DNA of 64,000 bases. Source: Desulfoarculaceae bacterium. Its GTDB lineage: Bacteria; Desulfobacterota; Desulfobulbia; Desulfobulbales; Desulfocapsaceae. A program made the translations under genes and the position numbers. Below the pieces are notes generated by a model. It saw nothing but the letters and a program-made list of their open reading frames with translations, searched no databases and was not told the DNA's origin. Shown piece after piece: positions 38,741 through 48,631 of this stretch. Where the stretch lies: contig JAHYIV010000004.1 in assembly GCA_019429465.1 (NCBI GenBank), positions 62,001-126,000 on the forward strand, given 5' to 3'. How positions within the stretch are numbered: the stretch's first letter is position 1; each line of letters begins with the position of its first letter.

Positions 38741-40051
38741 ATGCAGGAAGACCGCTTCAACCAGGATTTTTTCCAGTTTCTACAAGGATCGCCCACGCCT
38801 TTTCACGCGGTCTCGTTCATGGCCGGGAAATTACAGGCCGCAGGCTTCCGGCAGCTTTCCGAGACCGATCCCTGGGAGCTTGAACCCGGCAGTTCCTCCT
38901 TCATCATCCGCGACAACGGGGCGCTTGCCGCCTTCACCCTGGCCTCTAAGAATTACCAGGATGAGGGTTTCCGGATCATGGGCGCCCATACCGACAGCCC
39001 CTCACTGCAGATAAAACCGCTGGCCGGCAAGGTATCACACTCCTATTTTCAGCTTGGGGCCGAGGTCTACGGTGGACCGCTGCTGGCCCCGTGGTTTGAC
39101 CGCGATCTCTCCATTGCCGGGCGGGTGGTCTGTATGACCACAGAGGGCTTCCTCGCCACTCTGCCTGTCGATTTCAAACGGCCGGTGGCAATCATTCCCA
39201 ACCTTGCCATCCACCTGGATCGGGAGGCCAATAATGGTCGCACCATCAACAGACAGAAAGAGCTGGTACCTATTTTCGCGCAGACAGAAAGGAATGATTC
39301 ATTAAACTTCTCCTCGATTCTAGCTGACCAGCTCACCAAGGAACACCCGGATAAAAAGATCAAGACCATCATCGGTTTTGACCTCTTTTTTTACGACTGC
39401 CAGCCCCCCTCTTTTCTCGGCCTGAGCAATGAATTCATCTCTGCCGGCCGCCTGGATAATCTGCTCAGTTGCTTTGTCGGGTTCACCGCCATGACCGAGG
39501 CCAGAATGGACAACAATCGCCTGCTGATCTGCAATAATCATGAAGAGATCGGCTCCCTCACCGCTGCCGGCGCCAAGGGTTCCTTTCTCCGTTCGATACT
39601 GGAACACCTTCTCCCGGATCCAGTCACCCGTAATCGCGCCCTGCTGAACTCCCTGCTCCTTTCCATGGACAATGCCCACGGTGTCCACCCCAATTTCAGT
39701 GACAAGTCAGAGCCGGAACATCTGCCCCTGCTCAACCATGGCCCGGTAATCAAGACCAATGCCAATCAGAGCTATGCCACCACCAGCCTGAGCGCGGCCA
39801 TCTTTAAAACCATCGCCGCCGAGGCCGGGGTTCCCACCCAGGACTTTGTCATGCGCAGCGACATGGCCTGCGGCAGTACCATCGGCCCCCATACTGCCGC
39901 CACCTTGGGAATCCCTACCGTCGACATCGGCGCCCCGACGCTTGCCATGCACTCTATCCGGGAGCTGACCGGCAGCCGCGACCCCTTCCTGCTCTACCAG
40001 ACAATCAACCGCTTTGTCAGCCGGGATCGCCTGCCCCGGATCGAAGGATAG
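38741..40051 (+). CDS. apeB: M18-family aminopeptidase
   Basis: 436 residues. Motifs of the M18 dodecameric zinc aminopeptidases: GAHTDSPSLQ (metal His/Asp), GRLDNLLS, NNHEEIGS (catalytic Glu pair), MRSDMACGSTIGP and TLAMHSIREL. It trims N-terminal residues from peptides in the cytoplasm, so it is probably housekeeping. Its stop codon is directly followed by the next start (1-bp gap or less), implying one operon with the lytic transglycosylase. Confidence 0.93.
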   Translation: MQEDRFNQDFFQFLQGSPTPFHAVSFMAGKLQAAGFRQLSETDPWELEPGSSSFIIRDNGALAAFTLASKNYQDEGFRIMGAHTDSPSLQIKPLAGKVSHSYFQLGAEVYGGPLLAPWFDRDLSIAGRVVCMTTEGFLATLPVDFKRPVAIIPNLAIHLDREANNGRTINRQKELVPIFAQTERNDSLNFSSILADQLTKEHPDKKIKTIIGFDLFFYDCQPPSFLGLSNEFISAGRLDNLLSCFVGFTAMTEARMDNNRLLICNNHEEIGSLTAAGAKGSFLRSILEHLLPDPVTRNRALLNSLLLSMDNAHGVHPNFSDKSEPEHLPLLNHGPVIKTNANQSYATTSLSAAIFKTIAAEAGVPTQDFVMRSDMACGSTIGPHTAATLGIPTVDIGAPTLAMHSIRELTGSRDPFLLYQTINRFVSRDRLPRIEG

Positions 40052-40705
40052 ATGATAATGCCACGAACCATGAAAAGCTGCATTCTCCTGCTTTGCGCCT
40101 GTGCCATTCTGCTCTTGCCGGCCTCCGGCCACAGCCAGCTTGCCAATTCTATCAACAAGTACAAGGATGTTCGCCTCTCCACCGAACGGATGAACAAAAT
40201 AGGTCACTACCACGAACTTATCGACTACTTTGCTGGATTCACTTTTTTTCAAGCCCGCCACAAGGTCAACGCTGATTTCATCCGCGCTCTGATCCTGGCG
40301 GAATCTGATGCTGACACGGGTGCCGTTTCCAGCAAAAACGCCCGAGGGCTGGGCCAGATCATCCCCAGTACCGGGATAGAGGCAGGAATCGAACTGTCCA
40401 GGGGTACTGTTGATTTCCACAATGTCAGCCGCGAGAGACTGCGCAATCTCAGCGAAGAAGATCTGTTTGATCCGGCAGTCAATATCCTGCTCACCTGTTA
40501 TCTGATTGCCAAGTACAATTACAAATTTAACGGCCAGCTCCACCTTGTCCTCTCTGCCTGGAATGCCGGAGAGAACATCAAGGAGCTGAAATACGGCCAA
40601 CACGCCCCCTACCAGGAGACCATTGATCTCATCGGCAAGGTCAACGGCTATTACCTCTGCCTGCTCAAACAGAAAAAAACCCGCCTTGCCGATAATGGAG
40701 GCTGA
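40052..40705 (+). CDS. SLT-domain lytic transglycosylase
   Basis: 217 residues. Signal peptide (about 1-29, ending GHSQ). The lysozyme-like SLT domain has ESDADTGAVSSKNARGLGQIIP with the catalytic Glu in ALILAESDAD, and later SAWNAGENIKEL. It cleaves peptidoglycan between MurNAc and GlcNAc to give 1,6-anhydro ends. ATG chosen at 40052 directly after the apeB stop; in-frame ATGs at 40058 and 40070 are alternatives. Confidence 0.9.
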   Translation: MIMPRTMKSCILLLCACAILLLPASGHSQLANSINKYKDVRLSTERMNKIGHYHELIDYFAGFTFFQARHKVNADFIRALILAESDADTGAVSSKNARGLGQIIPSTGIEAGIELSRGTVDFHNVSRERLRNLSEEDLFDPAVNILLTCYLIAKYNYKFNGQLHLVLSAWNAGENIKELKYGQHAPYQETIDLIGKVNGYYLCLLKQKKTRLADNGG

Positions 40706-40801
40706 CCACAAGGCATTCCTGTTTTCACCCATTCATTCAACTTCCTGATCAAGCATATCTATCCGGTTTTCTCCATAACAACCTCAACACAACACCAGAC
40801 C

Positions 40802-41197
40802 ATGCCAAACGACGAACAACGCTTTTCTCTCCTGCTGAAGACCGTCAGCACCCTGCTTGGCCCTGCAGGCTGTCCATGGGATCAGAAACAATCAACGCTC
40901 AGCCTGAAAAAATATTTTATTGAAGAATCCTCAGAGATTATTGCCGCCATCGACAATAATGATCCGGAGAATCTCTGTGAAGAACTTGGCGACATGCTCT
41001 TTCTGCTGATCCTCATGGCTGAAATCAATAAAAAAGCTGGGACCTTTACTCTCAATGAGACCATCAGGCGCATTAATGAAAAGATGATCCGGAGACATCC
41101 CCACGTCTTTGGTGATGGCGAAAAAGGCACTGAAGAGGAGCTTGAAAAACAGTGGCGGGCGATAAAGTCTCAGGAAAAAGGGAAAAAAAGAAATTGA
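40802..41197 (+). CDS. MazG-type nucleotide pyrophosphohydrolase (single domain)
   Basis: 131 residues, half the length of E. coli MazG. The helical catalytic pattern EESSEIIAAI ... CEELGDML (EExxE and ExxD) binds Mg2+ and hydrolyses NTPs to NMP plus PPi. CPWDQKQS and RRHPHVFGDG are typical of MazG proper. The single-domain form is common in many bacteria. No ribosome site is obvious. Confidence 0.92.
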   Translation: MPNDEQRFSLLLKTVSTLLGPAGCPWDQKQSTLSLKKYFIEESSEIIAAIDNNDPENLCEELGDMLFLLILMAEINKKAGTFTLNETIRRINEKMIRRHPHVFGDGEKGTEEELEKQWRAIKSQEKGKKRN

Positions 41198-41385
41198 CAC
41201 AACAGACGAGCCGATGTATTTATATTCATTTTTCCACTTAATGTTGGATAATTCCAAGGCATTCAACATCCCCTGTCCGGCAATGGTGTCAGGCAGGTAC
41301 CTCTTCGCTCTCTGCCGCTTACTGGTGAGAGCCGAAAATCAGGGATAACAGATCCCGACAATCATGGGTCCACGAGGAGGAACAC

Positions 41386-41796
41386 ATGCGCAGGTACGAA
41401 ACGATCTTTATTCTTCGACCAAATCTCGGCGAAGAAGAGATCAACACTCTTATTGACAATACAAATGCGATTATCCTGAAAGAAGGCGGCACAATCATCA
41501 ATCTTGACCGCTGGGGTCTGCGAAAATTCGCCTACCCGATCAAAAAAGAGAGTCAGGGCACCTATATTTTGTGTGATTTCGCCACTGAACCAGCCGCTGT
41601 ATTTGAAATGGAGCGGAAATTCAGGATTGACGACTCTGTTCTCAAGTATATGACCGTTAAGCTTGCAGACGACATCACGGAAGAAAAGATCGAACAGGCC
41701 AAAATTGAGATAACAACACGCCAGGCCGCCAAAGAATCCGAGGAATCCACAGAAAACGACGACTCCGACGATTCCAATGCTTCTGACAATGAATAA
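41386..41796 (+). CDS. rpsF: 30S ribosomal protein S6
   Basis: 136 residues starting [18 protein letters not shown] with the [13 protein letters not shown] motif, and an acidic tail as usual. GAGGAGG ribosome site. First gene of the classical rpsF-rpsR-DUF2232-rplI-dnaB group. Confidence 0.98.
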   Translation: MRRYETIFILRPNLGEEEINTLIDNTNAIILKEGGTIINLDRWGLRKFAYPIKKESQGTYILCDFATEPAAVFEMERKFRIDDSVLKYMTVKLADDITEEKIEQAKIEITTRQAAKESEESTENDDSDDSNASDNE

Positions 41797-41843
41797 GACA
41801 TTCTCACCCCATTCATAACCAAACAAATATACAGGAAACTCAA

Positions 41844-42086
41844 ATGCCTCCTATAAAACGCGTTTTTGCCCGAAAAAAGGTCTGCAGGTTCTGCACCACT
41901 GACCAGGAAACGATTATCAACTATAAGGATCTGAAGACAATCCGTTATTTCATTTCAGAGCGTGGCAAGATCATGCCTCGTCGTATCTCCGGAACCTGCG
42001 CCACCCACCAGCGTCAGTTGTGTGAAGCAATAAAGAAAGCACGTCATATTGCCTTGTTGCCATACACCGGTTCCACCCCGAGATAA
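41844..42086 (+). CDS. rpsR: 30S ribosomal protein S18
   Basis: 80 residues. Contains KVCRFC and the RNA-binding [16 protein letters not shown]-type stretch (here MPRRISGTC). The CxxC form (Cys-containing S18) suggests a zinc-type variant. AGGAAA ribosome site. Confidence 0.98.
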   Translation: MPPIKRVFARKKVCRFCTTDQETIINYKDLKTIRYFISERGKIMPRRISGTCATHQRQLCEAIKKARHIALLPYTGSTPR

Positions 42087-42112
42087 CAAAAGGAACACGG
42101 CGTATTACAACA

Positions 42113-43087
42113 GTGAATCTGCCAGCCGAAAATCCTGACGGGAAGGAGATAGCCAAAAACATCCTTATCATCTCAGGAACTCTTCTGCTGCCTGGTCTGC
42201 AGAGTGCTGTTTTTGGCTGGCTTTATGGTCTGATGCCATTGCTGGTTTTTTATTATTTTTGCAGGTACGGCAACCATGTCGGTGGCAGATACCTCCTGCA
42301 GGGAACACTGATCGCCCTGCTTGCAGGAGTGATTTTCCAGGTGGCAGGCCAGGTCATGCTCGCCGTGGTTCTTTTTCCGACCGGTTTCATTCTGGCCCGT
42401 TCGGTCGATCTGGGTGAGGCACCACCTCTTGCCGGACTCAAAGGGTTTGTCGTTTTAACCGTTTCATGGTTTCTCTTTTCCGGGATGATTGCCATCACAG
42501 ATGGCAGCCATCCCTATCCCATGCTCTTGCAGTCAATCAATCAGGGGATAGATGAAGCGCTGAAGCAGTATCAGCAAGATGAGCAGATCACACCTGAATC
42601 TTATTATGCGCTGACTCAGACCTTCCTGCAGATCAAAGAACGGCTGATCCAGGTAATGCCGGCAATCCTGGCCAGTATAGGCTTGATTATGGTGTGGCTG
42701 GCCATGGTTCTCGGCAACAGGTTGCTCCATAAAAATACCGGACAGAGACCCTGGCCTGAGTACCAGTACTGGCAACTACCGGAGAAAATTGTCTGGCTGG
42801 TCGTTACGGCTGCACTCCTGGCCATGACGCCCTTACCAATGGTCAGGACCATTGGTTTTAATCTGTTATTGATTGCCAGTCTTCTTTATTGTTTTCAGGG
42901 CCTTTCCATCTTCCTCTTTTTTTTAAACAAATGGAAAGTCCCTTTATTCATACGTTCACTTCTCTATGTGATTGTTGTTTTCCAGTCATTGGGAACCATT
43001 TTTTTATCAGTGATCGGACTCGCTGATGTCTGGTTTGATTTAAGACGTTTACGCAGTCAGGATCCGGATCAGAAAGATATCGTATAA
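42113..43087 (+). CDS. DUF2232-family membrane protein
   Basis: 324 residues starting at GTG 42113; no closer Met gives a full first helix. About eight hydrophobic segments. This predicted membrane protein is commonly encoded between rpsR and rplI in many bacteria, and context is my main evidence. Function unknown. Confidence 0.8.
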   Translation: MNLPAENPDGKEIAKNILIISGTLLLPGLQSAVFGWLYGLMPLLVFYYFCRYGNHVGGRYLLQGTLIALLAGVIFQVAGQVMLAVVLFPTGFILARSVDLGEAPPLAGLKGFVVLTVSWFLFSGMIAITDGSHPYPMLLQSINQGIDEALKQYQQDEQITPESYYALTQTFLQIKERLIQVMPAILASIGLIMVWLAMVLGNRLLHKNTGQRPWPEYQYWQLPEKIVWLVVTAALLAMTPLPMVRTIGFNLLLIASLLYCFQGLSIFLFFLNKWKVPLFIRSLLYVIVVFQSLGTIFLSVIGLADVWFDLRRLRSQDPDQKDIV

Positions 43088-43166
43088 GCTGAACCTTACT
43101 AATACAAACATCTTCGTGAATCGAATCCAGCTCATCCATACGCAACTAACTTTAAGGAGTAAGACC

Positions 43167-43622
43167 ATGGAACTTATATTGAAAGAAACCATAAGCACCC
43201 TCGGCCAGGAAGGTACCCTCGTCAACGTCAAGGCAGGATATGGCCGCAACTATCTTTTGCCACAGGGCAAGGCTGTCCAGGCCAACGCTCAGAACAAGGC
43301 CATCCTTGCCCGAAGCCTTGCCTCTATCAAGGCTAAACTTGAGACAGAGCGTCAGCAGGCCGAAACACTTTCCAAAAAACTGGCCGGAATCACCATTACC
43401 ATAGCCCAGCTCACAGGAGCTGATTCCAGACTTTTTGGTTCTGTCACCAGCACCGACATTCACCAGAAACTGACTGAGATGGATATTGATATCGACAAGA
43501 GACAGATCGTTCTTGCCGATCCCATTAAGACTCTGGGCGAGTATACGGTTCAGGTCAAGGTCGGTTTTCAAATGACCACAGATATCATTGTTAAAATTGT
43601 ACCAATCACTGACAAGGCCTGA
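43167..43622 (+). CDS. rplI: 50S ribosomal protein L9
   Basis: 151 residues from ATG 43167 (MELILKETI), with AAGGAGT 7-13 bp before. The frame opens earlier at 43116 but that lacks a ribosome site and family likeness. N-domain motif GTLVNVKAGYGRNYLLPQGKA is diagnostic. Confidence 0.98.
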   Translation: MELILKETISTLGQEGTLVNVKAGYGRNYLLPQGKAVQANAQNKAILARSLASIKAKLETERQQAETLSKKLAGITITIAQLTGADSRLFGSVTSTDIHQKLTEMDIDIDKRQIVLADPIKTLGEYTVQVKVGFQMTTDIIVKIVPITDKA

Positions 43623-43758
43623 TCTGCGCGGACAGTCAGGAAACAAACAGCACCAATGACGACTGTTTTCTGACAGCCAGGTATGGTCTGCCACCCAACA
43701 CACCGAAAAGGAGGAGGCTCTTCTTCGGTGTGTTGTCATTTGACATCCTTTTTCTTTC

Positions 43759-45159
43759 ATGGTCAGTTTCAAGATGAGTGAGTTCTTTGCCATGACCACA
43801 CCCGTACCAGCCGCATCTGGAGGCAGGGTTCCTCCCCAGAACCTGGAGGCTGAGCAATCGGTTCTCGGCACGATCCTGCTCAAGGATCAGTCGCTCGGTA
43901 CCGTTCTTGAAATCCTGCAGCCAGCCAATTTTTATCGTCCGGCCCATAAAGAGATCTTTGAGGCCATGATCCAGCTCTTTGAGAAAAATGAGCCTCAAGA
44001 TCTGATAACGGTTACCAATCAGCTGAAAAACAACAACAAGCTGGACGAAATAGGCGGTGCGGCTTACCTGGCCATGCTCACCTCCATGGTCCCCGTCACC
44101 TCCAATCTCGTCCATTACGCCAGGATCATCCATCAAAAGGCCATACTGAGGACCCTGATCCAGGTCAACACCGAGATCGCCACGCGCTGTTATGACGAAC
44201 AGGGCGATATCGACATCCTGGTGGATGAGGCCGAACAGGCTATTTTCGATATTGCCAGCTCCAAGGGCGGCCAGGGCTTTACCTCAATGAGCCAGGCCAT
44301 CCCCGCCGCCTTCAAGACCATTGAACAGCTCTATGAAAGAAAAGAGCTGATCACCGGCGCGGCCACCGGCTATGTGGAGATGGACAAGATGACAGCAGGT
44401 CTGCAACCTTCTGATCTCATTATCCTTGCCGCCCGTCCCTCCATGGGCAAGACCGCCTTGGCCATGAATATCGCCCAGCACGTGGCCCTGGTAGACAATA
44501 TTGGTGTCGGCATCTTCAGCCTGGAGATGTCCCATGAACAGCTGGTCATGCGCCTGCTCTGCTCTGTCGGCCGCATTGACTCCCAGCGGATTCGTACCGG
44601 CAAGCTGCTCCCCGAAGACTGGCCCAAACTGACAAGGGCCGTAGGCATGCTTGAACGGGCACCCATCTATATCGATGACACCCCTTCCATTTCCGTTCTT
44701 GAAATGCGGGCCAAGGTGCGCAGGCTGGTAGCCCAGCACAATATCGGCCTGATTGTTGTTGATTATCTGCAACTCATGCGCGGTCGCAACTCCACTGAAA
44801 ATCGAACCCAGGAGATCAGTGAGATCTCACGATCACTCAAGGGCATGGCCAAGGAACTCAAAATCCCGGTCCTGGCCTTGTCGCAGCTCAACCGTGGACT
44901 CGAAAGCCGCACCGACAAAAGGCCCATGATATCCGATCTTCGCGAATCCGGGGCGATTGAACAGGACGCCGACGTCATCTGTTTCATCTACCGTGATGAT
45001 GTGTACAACAAGGCGGAGGACAATCCGGAAAAAGGCAGCTCTGAGATCATCATCGGCAAGCAGCGAAATGGTCCGACAGGGACCTTCAAACTGGCCTTTC
45101 TCAAGGAGTTCACCCTCTTTGAGAACATGAGCAACTACGATAGTCCCGATCACTATTAG
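43759..45159 (+). CDS. dnaB: replicative DNA helicase
   Basis: 466 residues. N-terminal helical domain (PQNLEAEQSVLG), then RecA-like helicase with Walker A ARPSMGKTA and the motif VIVDYLQLM-type (here LIVVDYLQLM), SRSLKGMAKEL and QKRNGPTG-like arginine loop. It unwinds DNA ahead of the replisome. Start uncertain: ATG at 43759, 43774 or 43792 are all in frame, none with a strong ribosome site. It ends the ribosomal protein group as in many bacteria. Confidence 0.97.
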   Translation: MVSFKMSEFFAMTTPVPAASGGRVPPQNLEAEQSVLGTILLKDQSLGTVLEILQPANFYRPAHKEIFEAMIQLFEKNEPQDLITVTNQLKNNNKLDEIGGAAYLAMLTSMVPVTSNLVHYARIIHQKAILRTLIQVNTEIATRCYDEQGDIDILVDEAEQAIFDIASSKGGQGFTSMSQAIPAAFKTIEQLYERKELITGAATGYVEMDKMTAGLQPSDLIILAARPSMGKTALAMNIAQHVALVDNIGVGIFSLEMSHEQLVMRLLCSVGRIDSQRIRTGKLLPEDWPKLTRAVGMLERAPIYIDDTPSISVLEMRAKVRRLVAQHNIGLIVVDYLQLMRGRNSTENRTQEISEISRSLKGMAKELKIPVLALSQLNRGLESRTDKRPMISDLRESGAIEQDADVICFIYRDDVYNKAEDNPEKGSSEIIIGKQRNGPTGTFKLAFLKEFTLFENMSNYDSPDHY

Positions 45160-45234
45160 TGCCTTACAGCTCATTTTCTCGGAGTCTGCGCTTACCTGTT
45201 TTTTTTCACAAGAAAATGAGCTGCGAAAGGCACT
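45158..45234. terminator. 21-bp imperfect hairpin after dnaB
   Basis: AGTGCCTT plus CAGCTCATTTTCT pair with AGAAAATGAGCTG and AAGGCACT across a ~31-nt loop. It begins at the dnaB stop. It is long-stemmed and T-poor at its end, so it may be a transcript stabiliser or a mobile palindrome rather than a simple terminator. Confidence 0.55.
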
Positions 45235-45375
45235 TATCCCGTTCATTGGGGTTAGAGACACTGCCGTTTTGATAATTCAGCTGCTCATCTTCTTTTGTCC
45301 AGCGGCTTAAGGTACCCTGCACAGAGCCGGTTTCACCATTCTCCTTTCCATTTTTTTTTATACCGAGGATAAAAC

Positions 45376-47880
45376 ATGTCTACCACCGCAGAGCCAGATA
45401 ACAGATATGATTTCAAAACGATAGAGGCCCACTGGCAGGAGCTCTGGCAGAGAGAAGAAAGCTATAAAGCGTCTGAGGATGATGAACGGGAAAAGTACTA
45501 TGTCCTTGAGATGTTTCCCTATCCATCGGGACGCATCCACATGGGTCATGTCCGCAATTATTCCATCGGCGATGTCATCGCCCGCTATAAGCGACTGCGC
45601 GGATTCAATGTCCTCCATCCCATGGGTTGGGATGCCTTTGGGCTGCCGGCGGAAAATGCCGCCCAGAAGAACAATACCCAGCCGGCCCGCTGGACCTATG
45701 ACAACATCGATTATATGCGCGACCAATTGCGCAAGCTTGGCCTCTCCTATGACTGGGGCCGCGAGATTGCCACCTGCAACCCCGCCTATTATCGCTGGGA
45801 GCAGCTTCTTTTCCTCCAGATGTATGAGAAAGGGATCGTTTATCAGAAAAACACCACGGTCAACTGGTGCAATTCCTGCCAGACCGTGCTTGCCAATGAG
45901 CAGGTGATTAATGGAGCCTGCTGGCGTTGTGATGAGCCCGTTATCCCTCGAGAGATGAATGGCTGGTTTTTCAAGATCACTGATTATGCAGAGGAACTGC
46001 TTCGTGATCTTGACAAACTGAGTGGCTGGCCGGAGAAGGTTGTGACCATGCAGCGTAACTGGATCGGCAAGTCAGAAGGCCTCAGCTGTGATTTCCAGAT
46101 AGAAGGCAGCGATGAGCTCCTCTCCATTTTCACCACCCGTCCTGACACCATCTTCGGTGTGACCTTCATGTCCATTGCCCCAGAGCATCCACTGGTCGGG
46201 ACCCTGATCAAAGGATCTGAGCAGGAGACTGAGATCCGGGACTTTATTGACGTCATTATCAAGGAAAAGCAGCAACAGCAGCATGCTGAGGAACAGGAAA
46301 AAAAGGGCATCTTTACCGGACGCTACTGCATCAACCCCTTTAACGGTGACCAGATCCCGATCTATGTAGCCAATTTTGTCCTCATGGGCTATGGCACCGG
46401 AGCAGTGATGGCTGTGCCCGCCCATGACCAGCGCGACTTTGAATTTGCCCGCAAATATGACCTGGCCGTCAAGCCGGTTGTTTTTCCTGAAGGCGGCACC
46501 CTCGCCGGCGAGACGATGGAGGCAGCATTCACGGAAGCCGGTCTGCTTGCCGACTCAGGAACCTTCAGCGGCATGACCTCATCCGTGGCCGGACAGGCCA
46601 TTATCGATCATGCCAAAGCCCGGAGTTTTGGCGCACCCCAGACCACCTACCGGCTGCGCGACTGGGGGATTTCCAGGCAGCGCTACTGGGGGGCGCCGAT
46701 TCCCATGATTCACTGTGCCAAATGCGGGGTGCAGCCCGTGCCGGTGGACCAGCTGCCGCTCATCCTGCCGGAAGACGTCGATTCAGGCCAGAACACCTGT
46801 ACTCCACTGCATCAGCGCCAATCCTTCATCAAGACCATTTGCCCTGTCTGTGGTGGAGAGGCGCGGCGTGAGACCGATACCATGGACACCTTTGTTGAAT
46901 CCTCCTGGTATTTTGTCCGCTATACCTGCCCGCGTTTTACCGATGCCCCCATCGACCGGGCCAGGGCCTCGCACTGGCTGCCGGTGGATCAGTATATCGG
47001 CGGTGTTGAGCATGCTATCCTTCACCTGCTCTACTCCCGCTTTTTCACCAAGGTCCTCCGTGATCTCGGCTACATCGACATCGACGAGCCGTTCACCAAC
47101 CTCCTGACCCAGGGCATGGTGATCAAGGACGGCGCCAAGATGTCAAAGTCCAAGGGCAACGTTGTTGACCCCAATGATCTGATCAATGAATACGGGGCGG
47201 ATACCGTCCGCCTCTTCAGCCTCTTTGCCGCCCCTCCGGAAAAGGATCTGGAATGGAACCCCAAGGGCGTGGAAGGCGCCTTTCGCTTCCTCAACCGCAT
47301 CTACCGCTATGTCATGGGTCACCAGAAGCTCCTGAGCCTCACCGACGGCAAGATAGAGATCCGCTGCGAGGGAGACCAGGCCCTCCATCGCAAGACCCAC
47401 CAGACCATCCAGCGGGTGACCTTGAATATTGAAAGCAATTTCCACTTCAACACCGCCATCAGCGGGGTCATGGAACTGTTCAACACCCTGACCACCCTGG
47501 CTCCCCTGGAGGAGGATAAACGCCTGGACAAACTGACACCGGCCCTGATCCAGGAGGCGGTTCAGACTATTCTCCTCCTGCTCTCCCCCATGGTGCCCCA
47601 TTTCTGTGCCGAACTCTGGCAGCAGATCGGCAGTGCCCGTCCCCTTGCTCAGGAACAGTGGCCGGAGCTTGACAGCGAGGCAGCCAGGGAAGAAGAGATA
47701 ACCCTCGTCATTCAGGTCAACGGCAAGGTTCGTTCCCGTCTCCAGGTGTCTGTGGATATTGACGATGAAGTGATCAAGGAGATGGCGATAATGGACGAGA
47801 ATATTCAGAAAATCCTTCTCGGCAAGCCCGTCAAAAAAATTATTGTCGTGCAGAAGAAGCTTGTGAATATCGTTATTTAA
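45376..47880 (+). CDS. leuS: leucyl-tRNA synthetase
   Basis: 834 residues. Class I signatures: HMGHVR in MFPYPSGRIHMGH (HIGH motif) and KMSKSKGN (KMSKS). The editing (CP1) domain lies between, with TTRPDTIFG. Charges tRNA-Leu. GAGG precedes the ATG. Length slightly under the E. coli 860. Confidence 0.98.
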   Translation: MSTTAEPDNRYDFKTIEAHWQELWQREESYKASEDDEREKYYVLEMFPYPSGRIHMGHVRNYSIGDVIARYKRLRGFNVLHPMGWDAFGLPAENAAQKNNTQPARWTYDNIDYMRDQLRKLGLSYDWGREIATCNPAYYRWEQLLFLQMYEKGIVYQKNTTVNWCNSCQTVLANEQVINGACWRCDEPVIPREMNGWFFKITDYAEELLRDLDKLSGWPEKVVTMQRNWIGKSEGLSCDFQIEGSDELLSIFTTRPDTIFGVTFMSIAPEHPLVGTLIKGSEQETEIRDFIDVIIKEKQQQQHAEEQEKKGIFTGRYCINPFNGDQIPIYVANFVLMGYGTGAVMAVPAHDQRDFEFARKYDLAVKPVVFPEGGTLAGETMEAAFTEAGLLADSGTFSGMTSSVAGQAIIDHAKARSFGAPQTTYRLRDWGISRQRYWGAPIPMIHCAKCGVQPVPVDQLPLILPEDVDSGQNTCTPLHQRQSFIKTICPVCGGEARRETDTMDTFVESSWYFVRYTCPRFTDAPIDRARASHWLPVDQYIGGVEHAILHLLYSRFFTKVLRDLGYIDIDEPFTNLLTQGMVIKDGAKMSKSKGNVVDPNDLINEYGADTVRLFSLFAAPPEKDLEWNPKGVEGAFRFLNRIYRYVMGHQKLLSLTDGKIEIRCEGDQALHRKTHQTIQRVTLNIESNFHFNTAISGVMELFNTLTTLAPLEEDKRLDKLTPALIQEAVQTILLLLSPMVPHFCAELWQQIGSARPLAQEQWPELDSEAAREEEITLVIQVNGKVRSRLQVSVDIDDEVIKEMAIMDENIQKILLGKPVKKIIVVQKKLVNIVI

Positions 47881-47985
47881 AGGGTATCCTGCAGATATTT
47901 CAGTTGATTCAATACACCCTGAGTACTTACTATAAACAGAAGAGTGCACGCTTCTCTCTAAACGTCAGCATATCGGAGTAACCAG

Positions 47986-48513
47986 TTGAAAACAACACTT
48001 CGTCTCAGCTCGCTTTTTCTCCTTTCAGCCCTGATCCTTTCTGGTTGCGGGTATCACAATCCTTACGTCTATACGGGGCCTGAAAAATCCATCTATGTAA
48101 CACATTGGAATAACAAAACAAATGCCCTGCAGCTTGACAGCAGGATTTATCAGTCACTGACCCACTGGTTTCAAAAATCAAGTGCTCTGAAGGTAAGCAA
48201 GAAAAAGGCAGGGGCCGATCTTATCCTGGCCGGCGAGATTATCTCCATTGAGCTGCCGAGCCTCTCGTATGGAGCCGATTACAGCACCGCCGAGGTAAAA
48301 GTAATTCTCACCGTCCGCTACATCCTCAAAGAGATAAAAACCGACAAAGTGCTTCTGGAGGTGCCTAGCGAGTCATGGACAGAATACTCCAGGATCTCAA
48401 GCAGTTCAACCTCGACCCTGGACAATGAAGACCGGGCCTTGAAGACCATTATTGATAATCTTTCAGAAAAGATCTACATAAAGGCGCTGGGCCAGTTAAC
48501 ACAGTTGCAGTAA
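47986..48513 (+). CDS. lptE: LPS-assembly lipoprotein LptE
   Basis: 175 residues from a TTG start with GGAG 7 bp before. Lipoprotein signal: hydrophobic run then LILSGC (lipidated Cys21), then GCGYHNPYV, typical of LptE. LptE plugs the LptD barrel that places LPS in the outer membrane. Conserved leuS-lptE order supports the name. Confidence 0.9.
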   Translation: MKTTLRLSSLFLLSALILSGCGYHNPYVYTGPEKSIYVTHWNNKTNALQLDSRIYQSLTHWFQKSSALKVSKKKAGADLILAGEIISIELPSLSYGADYSTAEVKVILTVRYILKEIKTDKVLLEVPSESWTEYSRISSSSTSTLDNEDRALKTIIDNLSEKIYIKALGQLTQLQ

Positions 48514-48570
48514 CTGATGCGTACATGATTGCCGTTTGCCATGTCGATGGTAAAACATGAACCGTAAACA

Positions 48571-48606
48571 AAAAAGGCCGTCCCTGAAACCAGGGACGGC
48601 CTTTTT
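48571..48606. terminator. bidirectional terminator between lptE and tkt
   Basis: Perfect 16-bp stem (AAAAAGGCCGTCCCTG / CAGGGACGGCCTTTTT), 4-nt loop, with A's upstream and T's downstream. It serves convergent lptE (plus) and transketolase (minus) genes. Confidence 0.9.
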
Positions 48607-48631
48607 GCTTCTTCATTCCAAGGGTGCTTTT